61,575 bases of DNA from Streptomyces sp. WM4235. Lineage in GTDB: Bacteria > Actinomycetota > Actinomycetes > Streptomycetales > Streptomycetaceae. The DNA lies in contig NZ_LGDE01000426.1 of NCBI RefSeq assembly GCF_001279725.1, forward strand, positions 1 through 61,575. Direction: 5' to 3'. Both the position numbers and the translations under genes were made by a program. The notes beneath the pieces are model-generated. The model was not told the origin of the DNA and did not search any database. It saw only the letters and a program-made list of their open reading frames with translations. Positions 54,524-61,575 of the stretch are shown here, piece after piece; position 1 is the first letter of the stretch, and each line of letters starts with the position of its first letter.

Positions 54524-55312
54524 CTACGTCCAGCGCGGCTTCCGCTTCTCGTTGAACGCCGCCACACCTTCCGCCCGGTCCCCGGAGAACGCCACCGTCC
54601 GCCAGGCCGCGTCCTCGATCTCCAGGCCGGCCGTCAGGTCCATGCCGTGCCCCAGCCGCAGCGCCCGCTTGGCCGCGCGCAGCCCGACCGGCGAGTTCGC
54701 CGCCATCCGCCCGGCCAGCGCCAGCGCCTCCTCGCGGTCGGAGCCCGCCGGGACCACCGAGTCCACCAGGCCCAGGTCCAGCGCCTCGGCCGCCTCGACG
54801 CGGCGCGCCGTGAAGATCAGTTCCGCCGCGCGGGCCGCGCCCACCCGTCGGGGCAGCAGTTGGGTGCCGCCGCCGCCCGGGATCACGCCGACCGACACCT
54901 CGGGCAGGCCGACCACGGCCGTCTCGTCCGCCACGATCACGTCGCAGGCCAGGGCCAGCTCGAAGCCGCCGCCGAGCGCGAACCCGTGCACCGCGGCGAT
55001 CGTCGGCATCGGCAGTTCCAGCACGCCCCCGTACGCCCCGCGCGTGGTCGGCCGCTGCCGCAGCAGTTCGGCGTCCGACAGCGAGTTGCGCTCCTTGAGG
55101 TCGGCCCCGACGCAGAAGGCCCGTTCCGCGGTGGAGGTCAGTACGACGACCCGCACCGAGGCGTCCGCGGCCAGCGAGGCGCACGCGGCGCCGATGGCCC
55201 GGGCCATCTCCGTCGACACCGCGTTCATGGCTTTGGGGCGGTCCAGGACCAATTCGACGACCCCGTCGTCTCCGTGCCGACGTACCGCTACGAACTCCGA
55301 CTCCACAGGCAC
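54524..55312 (-). CDS. Enoyl-CoA hydratase/isomerase family protein
   Basis: 262 residues from a GTG at 55312. Crotonase motifs: VVELVLDRPKAMNAVSTEMARAI, AFCVGADLKERN, AAVHGFALGGGFELALACDVIVAD (oxyanion hole), and GLPEVSVGVIPGGGGTQLLPRRVG with the catalytic Glu. It probably hydrates 2-enoyl-CoA in fatty or branched-chain acid breakdown. It ends the cya-side gene pair; the spacing to cya is 25 bp. Confidence 0.92.
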   Translation of the reverse strand: MPVESEFVAVRRHGDDGVVELVLDRPKAMNAVSTEMARAIGAACASLAADASVRVVVLTSTAERAFCVGADLKERNSLSDAELLRQRPTTRGAYGGVLELPMPTIAAVHGFALGGGFELALACDVIVADETAVVGLPEVSVGVIPGGGGTQLLPRRVGAARAAELIFTARRVEAAEALDLGLVDSVVPAGSDREEALALAGRMAANSPVGLRAAKRALRLGHGMDLTAGLEIEDAAWRTVAFSGDRAEGVAAFNEKRKPRWT

Positions 55313-55337
55313 TGGGGACCCTCCCGGTTAACGAACG

Positions 55338-56504
55338 TTACCCGGGGATCTTAGGTGTCCTCCGCGTCAGCGACCAGGGTTCGACGACCCCGAGCCCGCG
55401 CACCGGCCGCTGCCACATCGGCTGGAGCGCGAAGCGGTAGGTGCCGCCGCCCTCCTCCGACGCGGCTTCCTTCTCCGACCGCGGCGCGGCCCCGGTCCGG
55501 CCCAGTTCCTCGGCCATAGCGCCGTCCACGAGCACCGCGTCCTTGGGCGCTATGGACGTCAGCCGGCTCGCCAGGTTCACCGTGGTACCGAAGACGTCGC
55601 CCATCCGGGTCGTCACCGTGCCGAAGGCGATCCCGACCCGCAGCTCCGGCATCTGCGGATCGGCTTCCATGGTCTCGATCAGCCGCAGCGCGATCTCCGC
55701 CGCCGTGGCCGCGTCGTCGGCGCAGTACAGCACCTCGTCGCCCAGGGTCTTGATCAGTCGCCCGCCGTGTGCGGCGACCAGGTCGGCCGCCGTGGTCTCG
55801 AAGGCCTCGACGAGTTCGCCGAGCTCCTCCTCCTCCAGCCGCCGGGTGAGGCGGGTGAAGCCCACCAGGTCCGCGAAGCCCACCGCGAGCCGGCGGTCGA
55901 CCATCTCCTCGTCGTCGGCGACCTGCACCACGCGCCCGGTCGCGGCCGCCAGCTGGCGGCGCCACACGTAGACGAGGAACTCCTCCAGCTCCGGCAGCAG
56001 CAGCTCGACCAGCGGGTACGTGACCTCCGTACGGGTCATCCCGGGCTCCGGCGGCTCCGTCAGCCCCTCCAGGAAGGAGTCGATCTGCCATTCGGCCAGT
56101 CGGGCGGTGGTCTGGCCCGTGGACCGCGCCACCTGCACCGCCATGGGCTCGCTCAGCAGGCCGGCCTCCACCAGGCCGGCTAGTCGGCGCAGCGCCAGTA
56201 CGTCGGCCTCGGTCAGTGCCTTGGCCTGGCCGATGTCCGCGAAGCCCATGGCCCGCCAGAAGCGGGAGGCCAGCTCCATCGAGACCCCGGCGCTGCGGGC
56301 CGCCTGGAAGGGCGTGTACCGGCGCTCGGCGCCCAGGATCAGCTGCTCCAGGCGGATGGCGAGCGGGTCGGCCGTCGGCTGGGCCGTGTGGTCGACCTCG
56401 TGGTGGGGGGTGTGCTGGTCGCGCCCGATGGGGGTGCCCGCGCCGGCGGACGAGCCGGACGCGCCGGACGCGGGCGCACTGGACGTTGAGTCGTCGACGG
56501 TCAA
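55338..56504 (-). CDS. cya: Adenylate cyclase, class III (Streptomyces Cya)
   Basis: 388 residues from a TTG at 56504, chosen for AGGAGG 6 bp upstream; an in-frame ATG at 56522 has no such site. After a disordered Ser/Ala N-terminus, helices (LAIRLEQLILGAERRYTPFQAARSAGVSMELASRFWRAMGFADI) form the regulatory region. The cyclase domain (about 190-345) has VGFADLVGFTRLTRRLEEEELGELVEAFE with metal-binding Asp, KTLGDEVLYCADD and RVGIAFGTVTTRMGDVFGTTVNLASRLTS. It makes cAMP, which in Streptomyces affects germination and antibiotic production. Soluble; no membrane helices. Confidence 0.94.
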   Translation of the reverse strand: MTVDDSTSSAPASGASGSSAGAGTPIGRDQHTPHHEVDHTAQPTADPLAIRLEQLILGAERRYTPFQAARSAGVSMELASRFWRAMGFADIGQAKALTEADVLALRRLAGLVEAGLLSEPMAVQVARSTGQTTARLAEWQIDSFLEGLTEPPEPGMTRTEVTYPLVELLLPELEEFLVYVWRRQLAAATGRVVQVADDEEMVDRRLAVGFADLVGFTRLTRRLEEEELGELVEAFETTAADLVAAHGGRLIKTLGDEVLYCADDAATAAEIALRLIETMEADPQMPELRVGIAFGTVTTRMGDVFGTTVNLASRLTSIAPKDAVLVDGAMAEELGRTGAAPRSEKEAASEEGGGTYRFALQPMWQRPVRGLGVVEPWSLTRRTPKIPG

Positions 56505-56673
56505 GGGCCGCCTCCTGTCCATTCCGTGCGCAATTCCGACTTCCGAACCGATTGATCACCGGGAGGACCGGGATCGCCTAAACCATACGGCAGGTGTGCC
56601 GTAGCTCACTCCCCACTCCGCCGGCCGCGACCCGAGCGTGATCCGCGCCCGCCCGCCCCGTCGGGCCGGCCGG

Positions 56674-56702
56674 CCGGGTGCCCGCCCCGGGCGGGCACCC
56701 GG
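56674..56702. terminator. Hairpin after birA
   Basis: CCGGGTGCCCGCC and GGCGGGCACCCGG are exact complements around CCG, just past the birA stop on the minus strand. Confidence 0.85.
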
Positions 56703-56709
56703 AGCCGGC

Positions 56710-57588
56710 CTAATGGGTCGACCGCAGGTGGACGACGTCGCCGGCGCCCACGGCCTCGTGCGCGTCGTCGGCCGTCCGGATGACGAGCCGACCGTCCGCG
56801 TCGACCGCTTCGGCCGTCCCGGTGAGCGTGCGGCCTCCGGGCAGCTCCGCGCGCACGTGCTTGCCCAGCGTCGCGCACCCCGCCGCGTACGTCTCCTGGA
56901 GCCCGCTGGTCGCCGGGTCGCCGCCGGCCGCGCGCCAGTTCCCGTACCACTGCTCCAGGGACCGCAGCACGGCCCTGAGCAGCGGGTCCCGGTCGGTGAC
57001 GGTCGCCTTGGCCAGGGCCAGGGAACCGGCGGTGTCCACCGGCAGCTCGTCCTCGCCGAGGGTGACGTTGAGGCCGATGCCGACGACGACCCCGTCGCCG
57101 ACCCGTTCCGCGAGGATCCCGCCGGTCTTGCGCTCCTCGCCGTCCACGGTGACCAGCAGGTCGTTGGGCCACTTGAGGGCGGTGTCCACGCCCGCCGCCC
57201 GGGACAGCCCCGTCGCGGTGGCCACGCCGGCCAGCAGGGTGAGCCAGCCCCACCGCTCCTGCGGTACGTCCGGCCCGGGCTTGAGCAGCACGGAGAAGAA
57301 CAGCCCGGACCGCGCGGGCGCCGTCCAGGTCCGGTCGAGGCGCCCGCGCCCTGCGGTCTGCTCCTCGGCGACGAGCACGGCTCCCTCGGGCAGCGTCGCG
57401 GCCCGGGCGGCGAGATCGGTGTTGGTGGACCCGGTGGCGGGCACGACCTCCAGCGAGGTCCACAGCCCGTCCTCGACGACGAGCGCCCGGCGCAGGGCGG
57501 CGACGTTCAACGGCGGCCGGTCGAGGCTGGACCAGCGGCCCGCGGAACCTCCGGTCGGAGTTCCGGCTGATGCATCTGATGGCGTCAT
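56710..57588 (-). CDS. birA: Biotin--[acetyl-CoA-carboxylase] ligase
   Basis: 292 residues from ATG at 57588. Class I (no DNA-binding HTH): the ligase core has VVPATGSTNTDLAARAATLPEGAVLVAEEQTAGRGRLDRTWTAPARSGLFFSVLL (biotinyl-AMP loop GRGRLDR), LKWPNDLLV, GGILAE and VVVGIGLNVT, then a small C-terminal SH3-like domain. It attaches biotin to carboxylase alpha subunits. It stands head to head with pccB, and the alpha subunit gene begins 3.7 kb away. Confidence 0.95.
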   Translation of the reverse strand: MTPSDASAGTPTGGSAGRWSSLDRPPLNVAALRRALVVEDGLWTSLEVVPATGSTNTDLAARAATLPEGAVLVAEEQTAGRGRLDRTWTAPARSGLFFSVLLKPGPDVPQERWGWLTLLAGVATATGLSRAAGVDTALKWPNDLLVTVDGEERKTGGILAERVGDGVVVGIGLNVTLGEDELPVDTAGSLALAKATVTDRDPLLRAVLRSLEQWYGNWRAAGGDPATSGLQETYAAGCATLGKHVRAELPGGRTLTGTAEAVDADGRLVIRTADDAHEAVGAGDVVHLRSTH

Positions 57589-57669
57589 GCAAGCCACAGT
57601 AGGTGTGTCAAACGCCGCACTGCCGAGCGCCATGCCCGCCGATACGCTACGCACCAGTAGCCAGCAGTA

Positions 57670-57683
57670 GTCAATCAATTGAC
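57670..57683. promoter_or_regulatory. Inverted repeat in the birA-pccB intergenic region
   Basis: GTCAAT-CA-ATTGAC, near the midpoint of the 131-bp divergent gap; a TTGACA hexamer follows at 57691-57696. It could be a regulator site for carboxylase expression; no regulator is adjacent. Confidence 0.5.
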
Positions 57684-57719
57684 CAGGCAGTTGACACCAC
57701 ACAGGGAGCCGCGACCCCG

Positions 57720-59312
57720 ATGTCACAACCCTCAGAGCCGATCGACACGCACACGACCGCGGGCAAGATCGCGGACCTGCGGCGACGCATCGACGAAGCC
57801 ACGCACGCAGGGTCCGCGCGGGCCGTGGAGAAGCAGCACGCCAAGGGAAAGCTGACGGCGCGTGAGCGGGTCGCCCTGCTGCTGGACGAGGGTTCGTTCG
57901 TCGAACTCGACGAGTTCGCCCGGCACCGGTCGACCAACTTCGGTCTGGAGAACACCCGCCCCTACGGCGACGGCGTCGTCACCGGCTACGGCACGGTGGA
58001 CGGCCGCCCGGTGGCCGTGTTCTCGCAGGACTTCACGGTCTTCGGCGGAGCCCTCGGCGAGGTCTACGGCCAGAAGATCATGAAGGTCATGGACTTCGCG
58101 CTGAAGACCGGATGTCCGCTCGTCGGCATCAACGACTCCGGCGGCGCCCGCATCCAGGAGGGCGTCAGCGCGCTGGGCATGTACGGCGAGATCTTCCGCC
58201 GCAACGTGCACGCCTCGGGCGTGATCCCGCAGATCAGCCTGATCGTGGGACCGTGCGCCGGTGGCGCCGTCTACTCGCCCGCCATCACCGACTTCACGGT
58301 GATGGTCGACCAGACCTCGCACATGTTCATCACCGGCCCGGACGTCATCAAGACGGTCACCGGCGAGGACGTGGGCTTCGAGGAGCTGGGCGGCGCCCGC
58401 ACCCACAACTCCACCTCGGGCGTGGCCCACCACATGGCAGGCGACGAGAAGGACGCGATCGAGTACGTCAAGTCGCTCCTCGCGTACCTGCCGTCGAACA
58501 ACCTCTCCGAGCCGCCCGCCTTCCCGGAGGACGCGGACACCGAGGTCACCGACACCGACCGCGAGCTCGACGTGCTGATCCCTGACAGCGCGAACCAGCC
58601 GTACGACATGCACACCGTGATCGAGCACGTGCTCGACGACGCGGAGTTCCTGGAGACGCAGTCGCTGTTCGCGCCGAACATCCTCACCGGCTTCGGCCGC
58701 GTCGAGGGCCACCCGGTGGGCATCGTCGCGAACCAGCCGATGCAGTTCGCGGGCTGCCTGGACATCAACGCCTCCGAGAAGGCCGCGCGCTTCGTGCGGA
58801 CCTGCGACGCCTTCAACGTCCCGGTGCTGACGTTCGTCGACGTCCCGGGCTTCCTTCCGGGCACGGACCAGGAGTACAACGGAATCATCCGGCGCGGCGC
58901 GAAGCTGATCTACGCGTACGCCGAGGCCACGGTCCCCCTGATCACCGTCATCACCCGCAAGGCCTTCGGCGGCGCCTACGACGTGATGGGCTCCAAGCAC
59001 CTCGGCGCGGACCTCAACCTGGCCTGGCCGACCGCGCAGATCGCCGTCATGGGCGCCCAGGGCGCGGTGAACATCCTGCACCGCCGCACCCTCGCCGAGA
59101 CCGCCCCGGAGGAGGTGGAGGAGACGCGCGCCCGCCTGATCACCGAGTACGAGGACGCGCTGCTCAACCCGTACACGGCCGCCGAGCGCGGGTACATCGA
59201 CGCGGTGACCATGCCGTCCGAGACCCGGGCGCACGTGGTGAAGGGGCTGCGTCAGCTGCGGACCAAGCGGGAGTCCCTGCCCCCGAAGAAGCACGGCAAC
59301 ATCCCCCTCTAG
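57720..59312 (+). CDS. pccB: Acyl-CoA/propionyl-CoA carboxylase beta subunit
   Basis: 530 residues, the exact size I remember for Streptomyces PccB. Carboxyltransferase motifs: [87 protein letters not shown] (acyl-CoA oxyanion hole), [56 protein letters not shown] and the biotin-site [15 protein letters not shown]. It transfers carboxyl groups from biotin to propionyl- or acetyl-CoA for methylmalonyl/malonyl-CoA, feeding fatty acid and polyketide synthesis. Confidence 0.96.
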   Translation: MSQPSEPIDTHTTAGKIADLRRRIDEATHAGSARAVEKQHAKGKLTARERVALLLDEGSFVELDEFARHRSTNFGLENTRPYGDGVVTGYGTVDGRPVAVFSQDFTVFGGALGEVYGQKIMKVMDFALKTGCPLVGINDSGGARIQEGVSALGMYGEIFRRNVHASGVIPQISLIVGPCAGGAVYSPAITDFTVMVDQTSHMFITGPDVIKTVTGEDVGFEELGGARTHNSTSGVAHHMAGDEKDAIEYVKSLLAYLPSNNLSEPPAFPEDADTEVTDTDRELDVLIPDSANQPYDMHTVIEHVLDDAEFLETQSLFAPNILTGFGRVEGHPVGIVANQPMQFAGCLDINASEKAARFVRTCDAFNVPVLTFVDVPGFLPGTDQEYNGIIRRGAKLIYAYAEATVPLITVITRKAFGGAYDVMGSKHLGADLNLAWPTAQIAVMGAQGAVNILHRRTLAETAPEEVEETRARLITEYEDALLNPYTAAERGYIDAVTMPSETRAHVVKGLRQLRTKRESLPPKKHGNIPL

Positions 59313-59329
59313 GCCCCGAGGAGCTCACA

Positions 59330-59539
59330 GTGGTGATCAAGGTCGTCAAGGGGAACCCGACCCCGGAGGAGTTGGCCGCCGCACTGGCGGTGGTCCAGGC
59401 GCGCGCGGCGGCACTGGCCTCCGTGCCGCCGGGCGCCTCCCGCGTCAAGGACGAGTGGGCCTCGCCGGCCCGGACGGCCCGCCGGCGCCTGCCGCAGCCG
59501 GGGCCGCACGCGTGGGGCCGCACGTACTGGCCCGGCTAG
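59330..59539 (+). CDS. pccE: Acyl-CoA carboxylase epsilon subunit
   Basis: 69 residues from GTG, 17 bp after pccB. The pattern VIKVVKGNPTPEELAAALAVVQARAAALA then a Ser/Arg/Pro-rich linker and a final WGRTYWPG is that of Streptomyces AccE/PccE, whose N-terminal helix stabilises the carboxylase complex and raises activity. Operon with pccB. Confidence 0.92.
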   Translation: MVIKVVKGNPTPEELAAALAVVQARAAALASVPPGASRVKDEWASPARTARRRLPQPGPHAWGRTYWPG

Positions 59540-59546
59540 GCCCTGT

Positions 59547-59572
59547 CTTCGGTACCGGTACCGGTACCGAAG
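59547..59572. repeat. 26-bp perfect palindrome built on three GGTACC units
   Basis: CTTC, then GGTACC three times with CG-type junctions shared, then GAAG: fully self-complementary, 7 bp after pccE. It is both a tandem KpnI-type triple and a potential hairpin or cruciform. Confidence 0.9.
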
Positions 59573-59587
59573 ATGACGCGAACGGAC

Positions 59588-59621
59588 GGTGGCGCCTGAG
59601 TACGAGTACTCAGGCGCCACC
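59588..59621. terminator. 16-bp hairpin downstream of the pccBE operon
   Basis: GGTGGCGCCTGAGTAC and GTACTCAGGCGCCACC flank GA. With the palindrome just before it, it probably ends pccBE transcription. Confidence 0.85.
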
Positions 59622-59647
59622 GGCGTCCCTCGGGACAGGATCGACGC

Positions 59648-59782
59648 ATGCTCTGGTCAGACCCGAAGGACGAGCCCCCGAAGGACATGCGCGACGCCCA
59701 GGCCATGGTCCGGAGAATGATCGTGGTGCTCGCGCTCGCCATGATCGTGGTGGTGTACGTCCTCGGCGTGGACCACTTCTAG
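59648..59782 (+). CDS. Small single-pass membrane protein
   Basis: 44 residues from ATG: a polar start (LWSDPKDEPPKDMRDAQAMVRR) then one membrane helix (MIVVLALAMIVVVYVLGVDHF). No known motif; such microproteins follow pccE in streptomycetes to my recollection. A hairpin separates it from pccE, and maf follows 42 bp later. Confidence 0.75.
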   Translation: MLWSDPKDEPPKDMRDAQAMVRRMIVVLALAMIVVVYVLGVDHF

Positions 59783-59824
59783 ACCCCTCCTGCGTCCCCC
59801 GCCGTCGGCCCTACGATGGCGGGC

Positions 59825-60433
59825 ATGACTGCTGCTGAACCGCGCGCGCTCGTCCTCGCCTCCGCCTCCCCCGCCCGACTGAACCTGCTGCGACAGGCCG
59901 GGCTCGCCCCGCACGTGATCGTCAGCGGCTTCGACGAGGACACGCTGAGCGCCGACACCCCCTCCGAACTGGCCCTGGCCCTGGCCGAGGCCAAGGCGGC
60001 CGTGGTGGCCGCCCTGGACGAGGCCGCGGGCGCCCTGGTGATCGGCTGCGACTCGGTGCTGGAGCTGGACGGCGAGGCGCTGGGCAAGCCGGCGGACGCC
60101 GAGGAGGCGACGGCCCGCTGGAAGTCGATGCGCGGGCGGGCGGGCGTCCTGCGCACCGGGCACTGCGTCATCGACACCGCGAGCGGCCGTCGGGTCTCGG
60201 CCACCGCGTCCACGACGGTCCGCTTCGGCGAGCCGTCCGACGCGGAGGTGGCGGCGTACGTGGCCAGCGGGGAGCCGCTGCACGTGGCCGGGGCCTTCAC
60301 CCTGGACGGTCTGTCGGCGCCCTTCATCGACGGAATCGACGGCGATCACGGCAATGTGATCGGGATCTCCCTGCCGCTGCTCCGCTCGCTGCTCGGCGAA
60401 CTGGACGTGTCCATCACGGATTTGTGGGCTTGA
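59825..60433 (+). CDS. maf: Maf family nucleoside triphosphate pyrophosphatase
   Basis: 202 residues from ATG at 59825. Motifs: [66 protein letters not shown] and [31 protein letters not shown]. It hydrolyses modified or non-canonical nucleoside triphosphates. The stop overlaps the stop of the convergent membrane protein gene by 20 bp. Confidence 0.95.
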   Translation: MTAAEPRALVLASASPARLNLLRQAGLAPHVIVSGFDEDTLSADTPSELALALAEAKAAVVAALDEAAGALVIGCDSVLELDGEALGKPADAEEATARWKSMRGRAGVLRTGHCVIDTASGRRVSATASTTVRFGEPSDAEVAAYVASGEPLHVAGAFTLDGLSAPFIDGIDGDHGNVIGISLPLLRSLLGELDVSITDLWA

Positions 60434-60896
60434 GTTCTCCGTACGGCGGGGGCGGCGGGACGTCCCGGGGCAGCGTGTCCCGGGGTCCGGCGGCCGGCGC
60501 CGCGTCACCGGGCGCGGGGAGCGTCAGGACCAGCACGATCAGGCAAAGGATCAGCATGGTCGCCGCGAAGGCGGACCAGCCGACCAGCGCCACGGCCAGC
60601 GCGCCGAGCACCACGTGGGTGACGGCCGCGCTGACGAGGACGATGCGGGCGAAGCGGCCCGGAGCCCGGTCCCGTACGGCGACGATGCCCAGCAGGACGG
60701 CGCACACCAGCAGGAACGCGCCGATGCCGGCGCCCATCGCGTAGGTCGCCTTGGACATGACGTCCGGATCCATGCCGGCGATCGACATCGACTGGTTCGC
60801 GGTCGTCTTTCCCAACACGACGTGGACGAGGACGAGCAACGCCGCTTCCGCGACGAGCACGACCGCCGCCACGCCGGCCACGATTCTGCGCAGCAC
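60414..60896 (-). CDS. Hypothetical four-helix membrane protein
   Basis: 160 residues from GTG at 60896 (GGGAG upstream; a GTG at 60920 is in frame). Four hydrophobic helices: [71 protein letters not shown] and [17 protein letters not shown], then a Pro-rich cytoplasmic tail ([14 protein letters not shown]). No known family recalled. Its 3' end overlaps maf by 20 bp on the opposite strand. Confidence 0.8.
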   Translation of the reverse strand: MLRRIVAGVAAVVLVAEAALLVLVHVVLGKTTANQSMSIAGMDPDVMSKATYAMGAGIGAFLLVCAVLLGIVAVRDRAPGRFARIVLVSAAVTHVVLGALAVALVGWSAFAATMLILCLIVLVLTLPAPGDAAPAAGPRDTLPRDVPPPPPYGELKPTNP

Positions 60897-61276
60897 GACG
60901 CTCCCATCCCCACAAGCCACAAGCCTGTTCGACGCCCTGGAGGCTACTAACGGGTAATCCCCGGGACAAGGGGTGCGGGCAGGTTGATTGCGCGAATCGG
61001 GTCCGTGCAGCGATCAAGCAAAGAAAGCCTGGTCCGTTCGTAGGGACTCGACAAAGAATCACCCGGGGCCGCTGACCCGCCGGACAGAGACCTCGGATGC
61101 GTGACGGGGTTACTGTGCAGTCGGGGATCCCCCTTGCCTGGGGCGCCACAAGGGCTTTCCGGACTCGAGGCAGGCTCGCATCACACTCTGTGTGTGGGCA
61201 AGCTCACCTCTGGATAAGGGTCGAAAGGCCGTGTGGGCTGTCCCTAAACTCAGGTTGTTTCAAGGAGGGAGCCATC
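60897..61276. other. Divergent intergenic region before the carboxylase alpha gene
   Basis: 380 bp without a convincing gene. Near the right end, CTAAACT (61241-61247 area) could be a -10 box about 30 bp before the alpha-subunit start, followed by AAGGAGG (61262-61268). No riboswitch fold was recognised by eye. Confidence 0.5.

Positions 61277-61575
<299 letters not shown>

Overview
The window is a GC-rich (about 70% or more) actinobacterial chromosome segment. High G+C at third codon positions, many GTG/TTG starts, 4-bp start/stop overlaps, a mycothiol S-conjugate amidase, a GTP-dependent PEP carboxykinase, a class III adenylate cyclase, a biotin-dependent acyl-CoA carboxylase with an epsilon subunit, and a DasR-type operator in front of a secreted chitinase all point to Streptomyces or a close relative. 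From memory, the order pckG - hlyIII - mca - greA - ilvA - metB - msrA - hutH - enoyl-CoA hydratase - cya - birA - pccB - pccE - maf - accA resembles the core region of Streptomyces coelicolor. I saw no tRNA, rRNA, CRISPR array, complete insertion sequence or prophage.

Layout. (1) 1-7796, minus strand: a Tad/Flp-type secretion operon. In transcription order it encodes an unrecognised protein with a Cys4 knuckle, CpaB, TadZ, two TadE-like pseudopilins, TadA, TadB, TadC and a DesK-type histidine kinase cut by the left edge. No Flp prepilin or prepilin peptidase is visible. (2) 8157-11317, plus strand: a secreted GH18 chitinase preceded by a palindromic DasR-like site, then a secreted M14 zinc carboxypeptidase. 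(3) 11424-15672: a divergent D-amino-acid catabolic module. IclR regulator and RidA are on the minus strand; a fold-III PLP D-amino-acid deaminase and a D-aminoacylase are on the plus strand; overlapping inverted repeats lie between them. (4) 15695-20903: a DUF218 membrane protein, a TetR regulator with a 28-bp operator overlapping its own start region, a DHFR/RibD-like reductase, AlaA and small unknowns. (5) 21188-28120: pckG, a PAQR/hemolysin III protein, a DUF255 thioredoxin-like protein, a Uma2-family protein beside an antitoxin remnant, and a putative lipoprotein with an HExxH motif. (6) 28340-31604: a large STAND-type ATPase/TPR gene broken by a frameshift. (7) 31796-43335: mca, DUF4307, greA, a DrrAB-like ABC exporter, ilvA, MarR, a sigma-like/membrane protein pair, metB and msrA. 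(8) 43396-51321: a Tat-exported sulfatase, a zinc alcohol dehydrogenase divergent from an XRE regulator, a double GNAT, an L,D-transpeptidase lipoprotein, and a small protein with a LAXTG sorting signal. (9) 51502-61575: hutH, a frameshifted GAF-GGDEF gene, an enoyl-CoA hydratase, the adenylate cyclase, birA divergent from the carboxylase genes pccB-pccE, maf, and the 5' end of a biotin carboxylase alpha subunit.

Functional links. BirA sits back to back with a carboxylase beta/epsilon pair, and the biotinylated alpha chain begins at the right edge, so the pieces of a propionyl/acetyl-CoA carboxylase and its biotinylation enzyme are together. The D-aminoacylase, D-amino-acid deaminase and RidA form a plausible route from N-acyl-D-amino acids to 2-oxo acids, with RidA clearing the reactive enamine/imine. 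The chitinase and carboxypeptidase are scavenging exoenzymes.

The most unusual feature is the number of short direct repeats (9, 11, 12, 15, 18, 22, 23 and 28 bp), many of them at gene ends. One of them, an 11-bp duplication, exactly explains the broken diguanylate-cyclase gene. I found no single unequivocal new system. The best candidates are the Cys4 protein of the Tad operon, the membrane-anchored STAND ATPase with Arg in place of Lys in its Walker A motif, and the sigma-like/membrane protein pair at 39459-40162.
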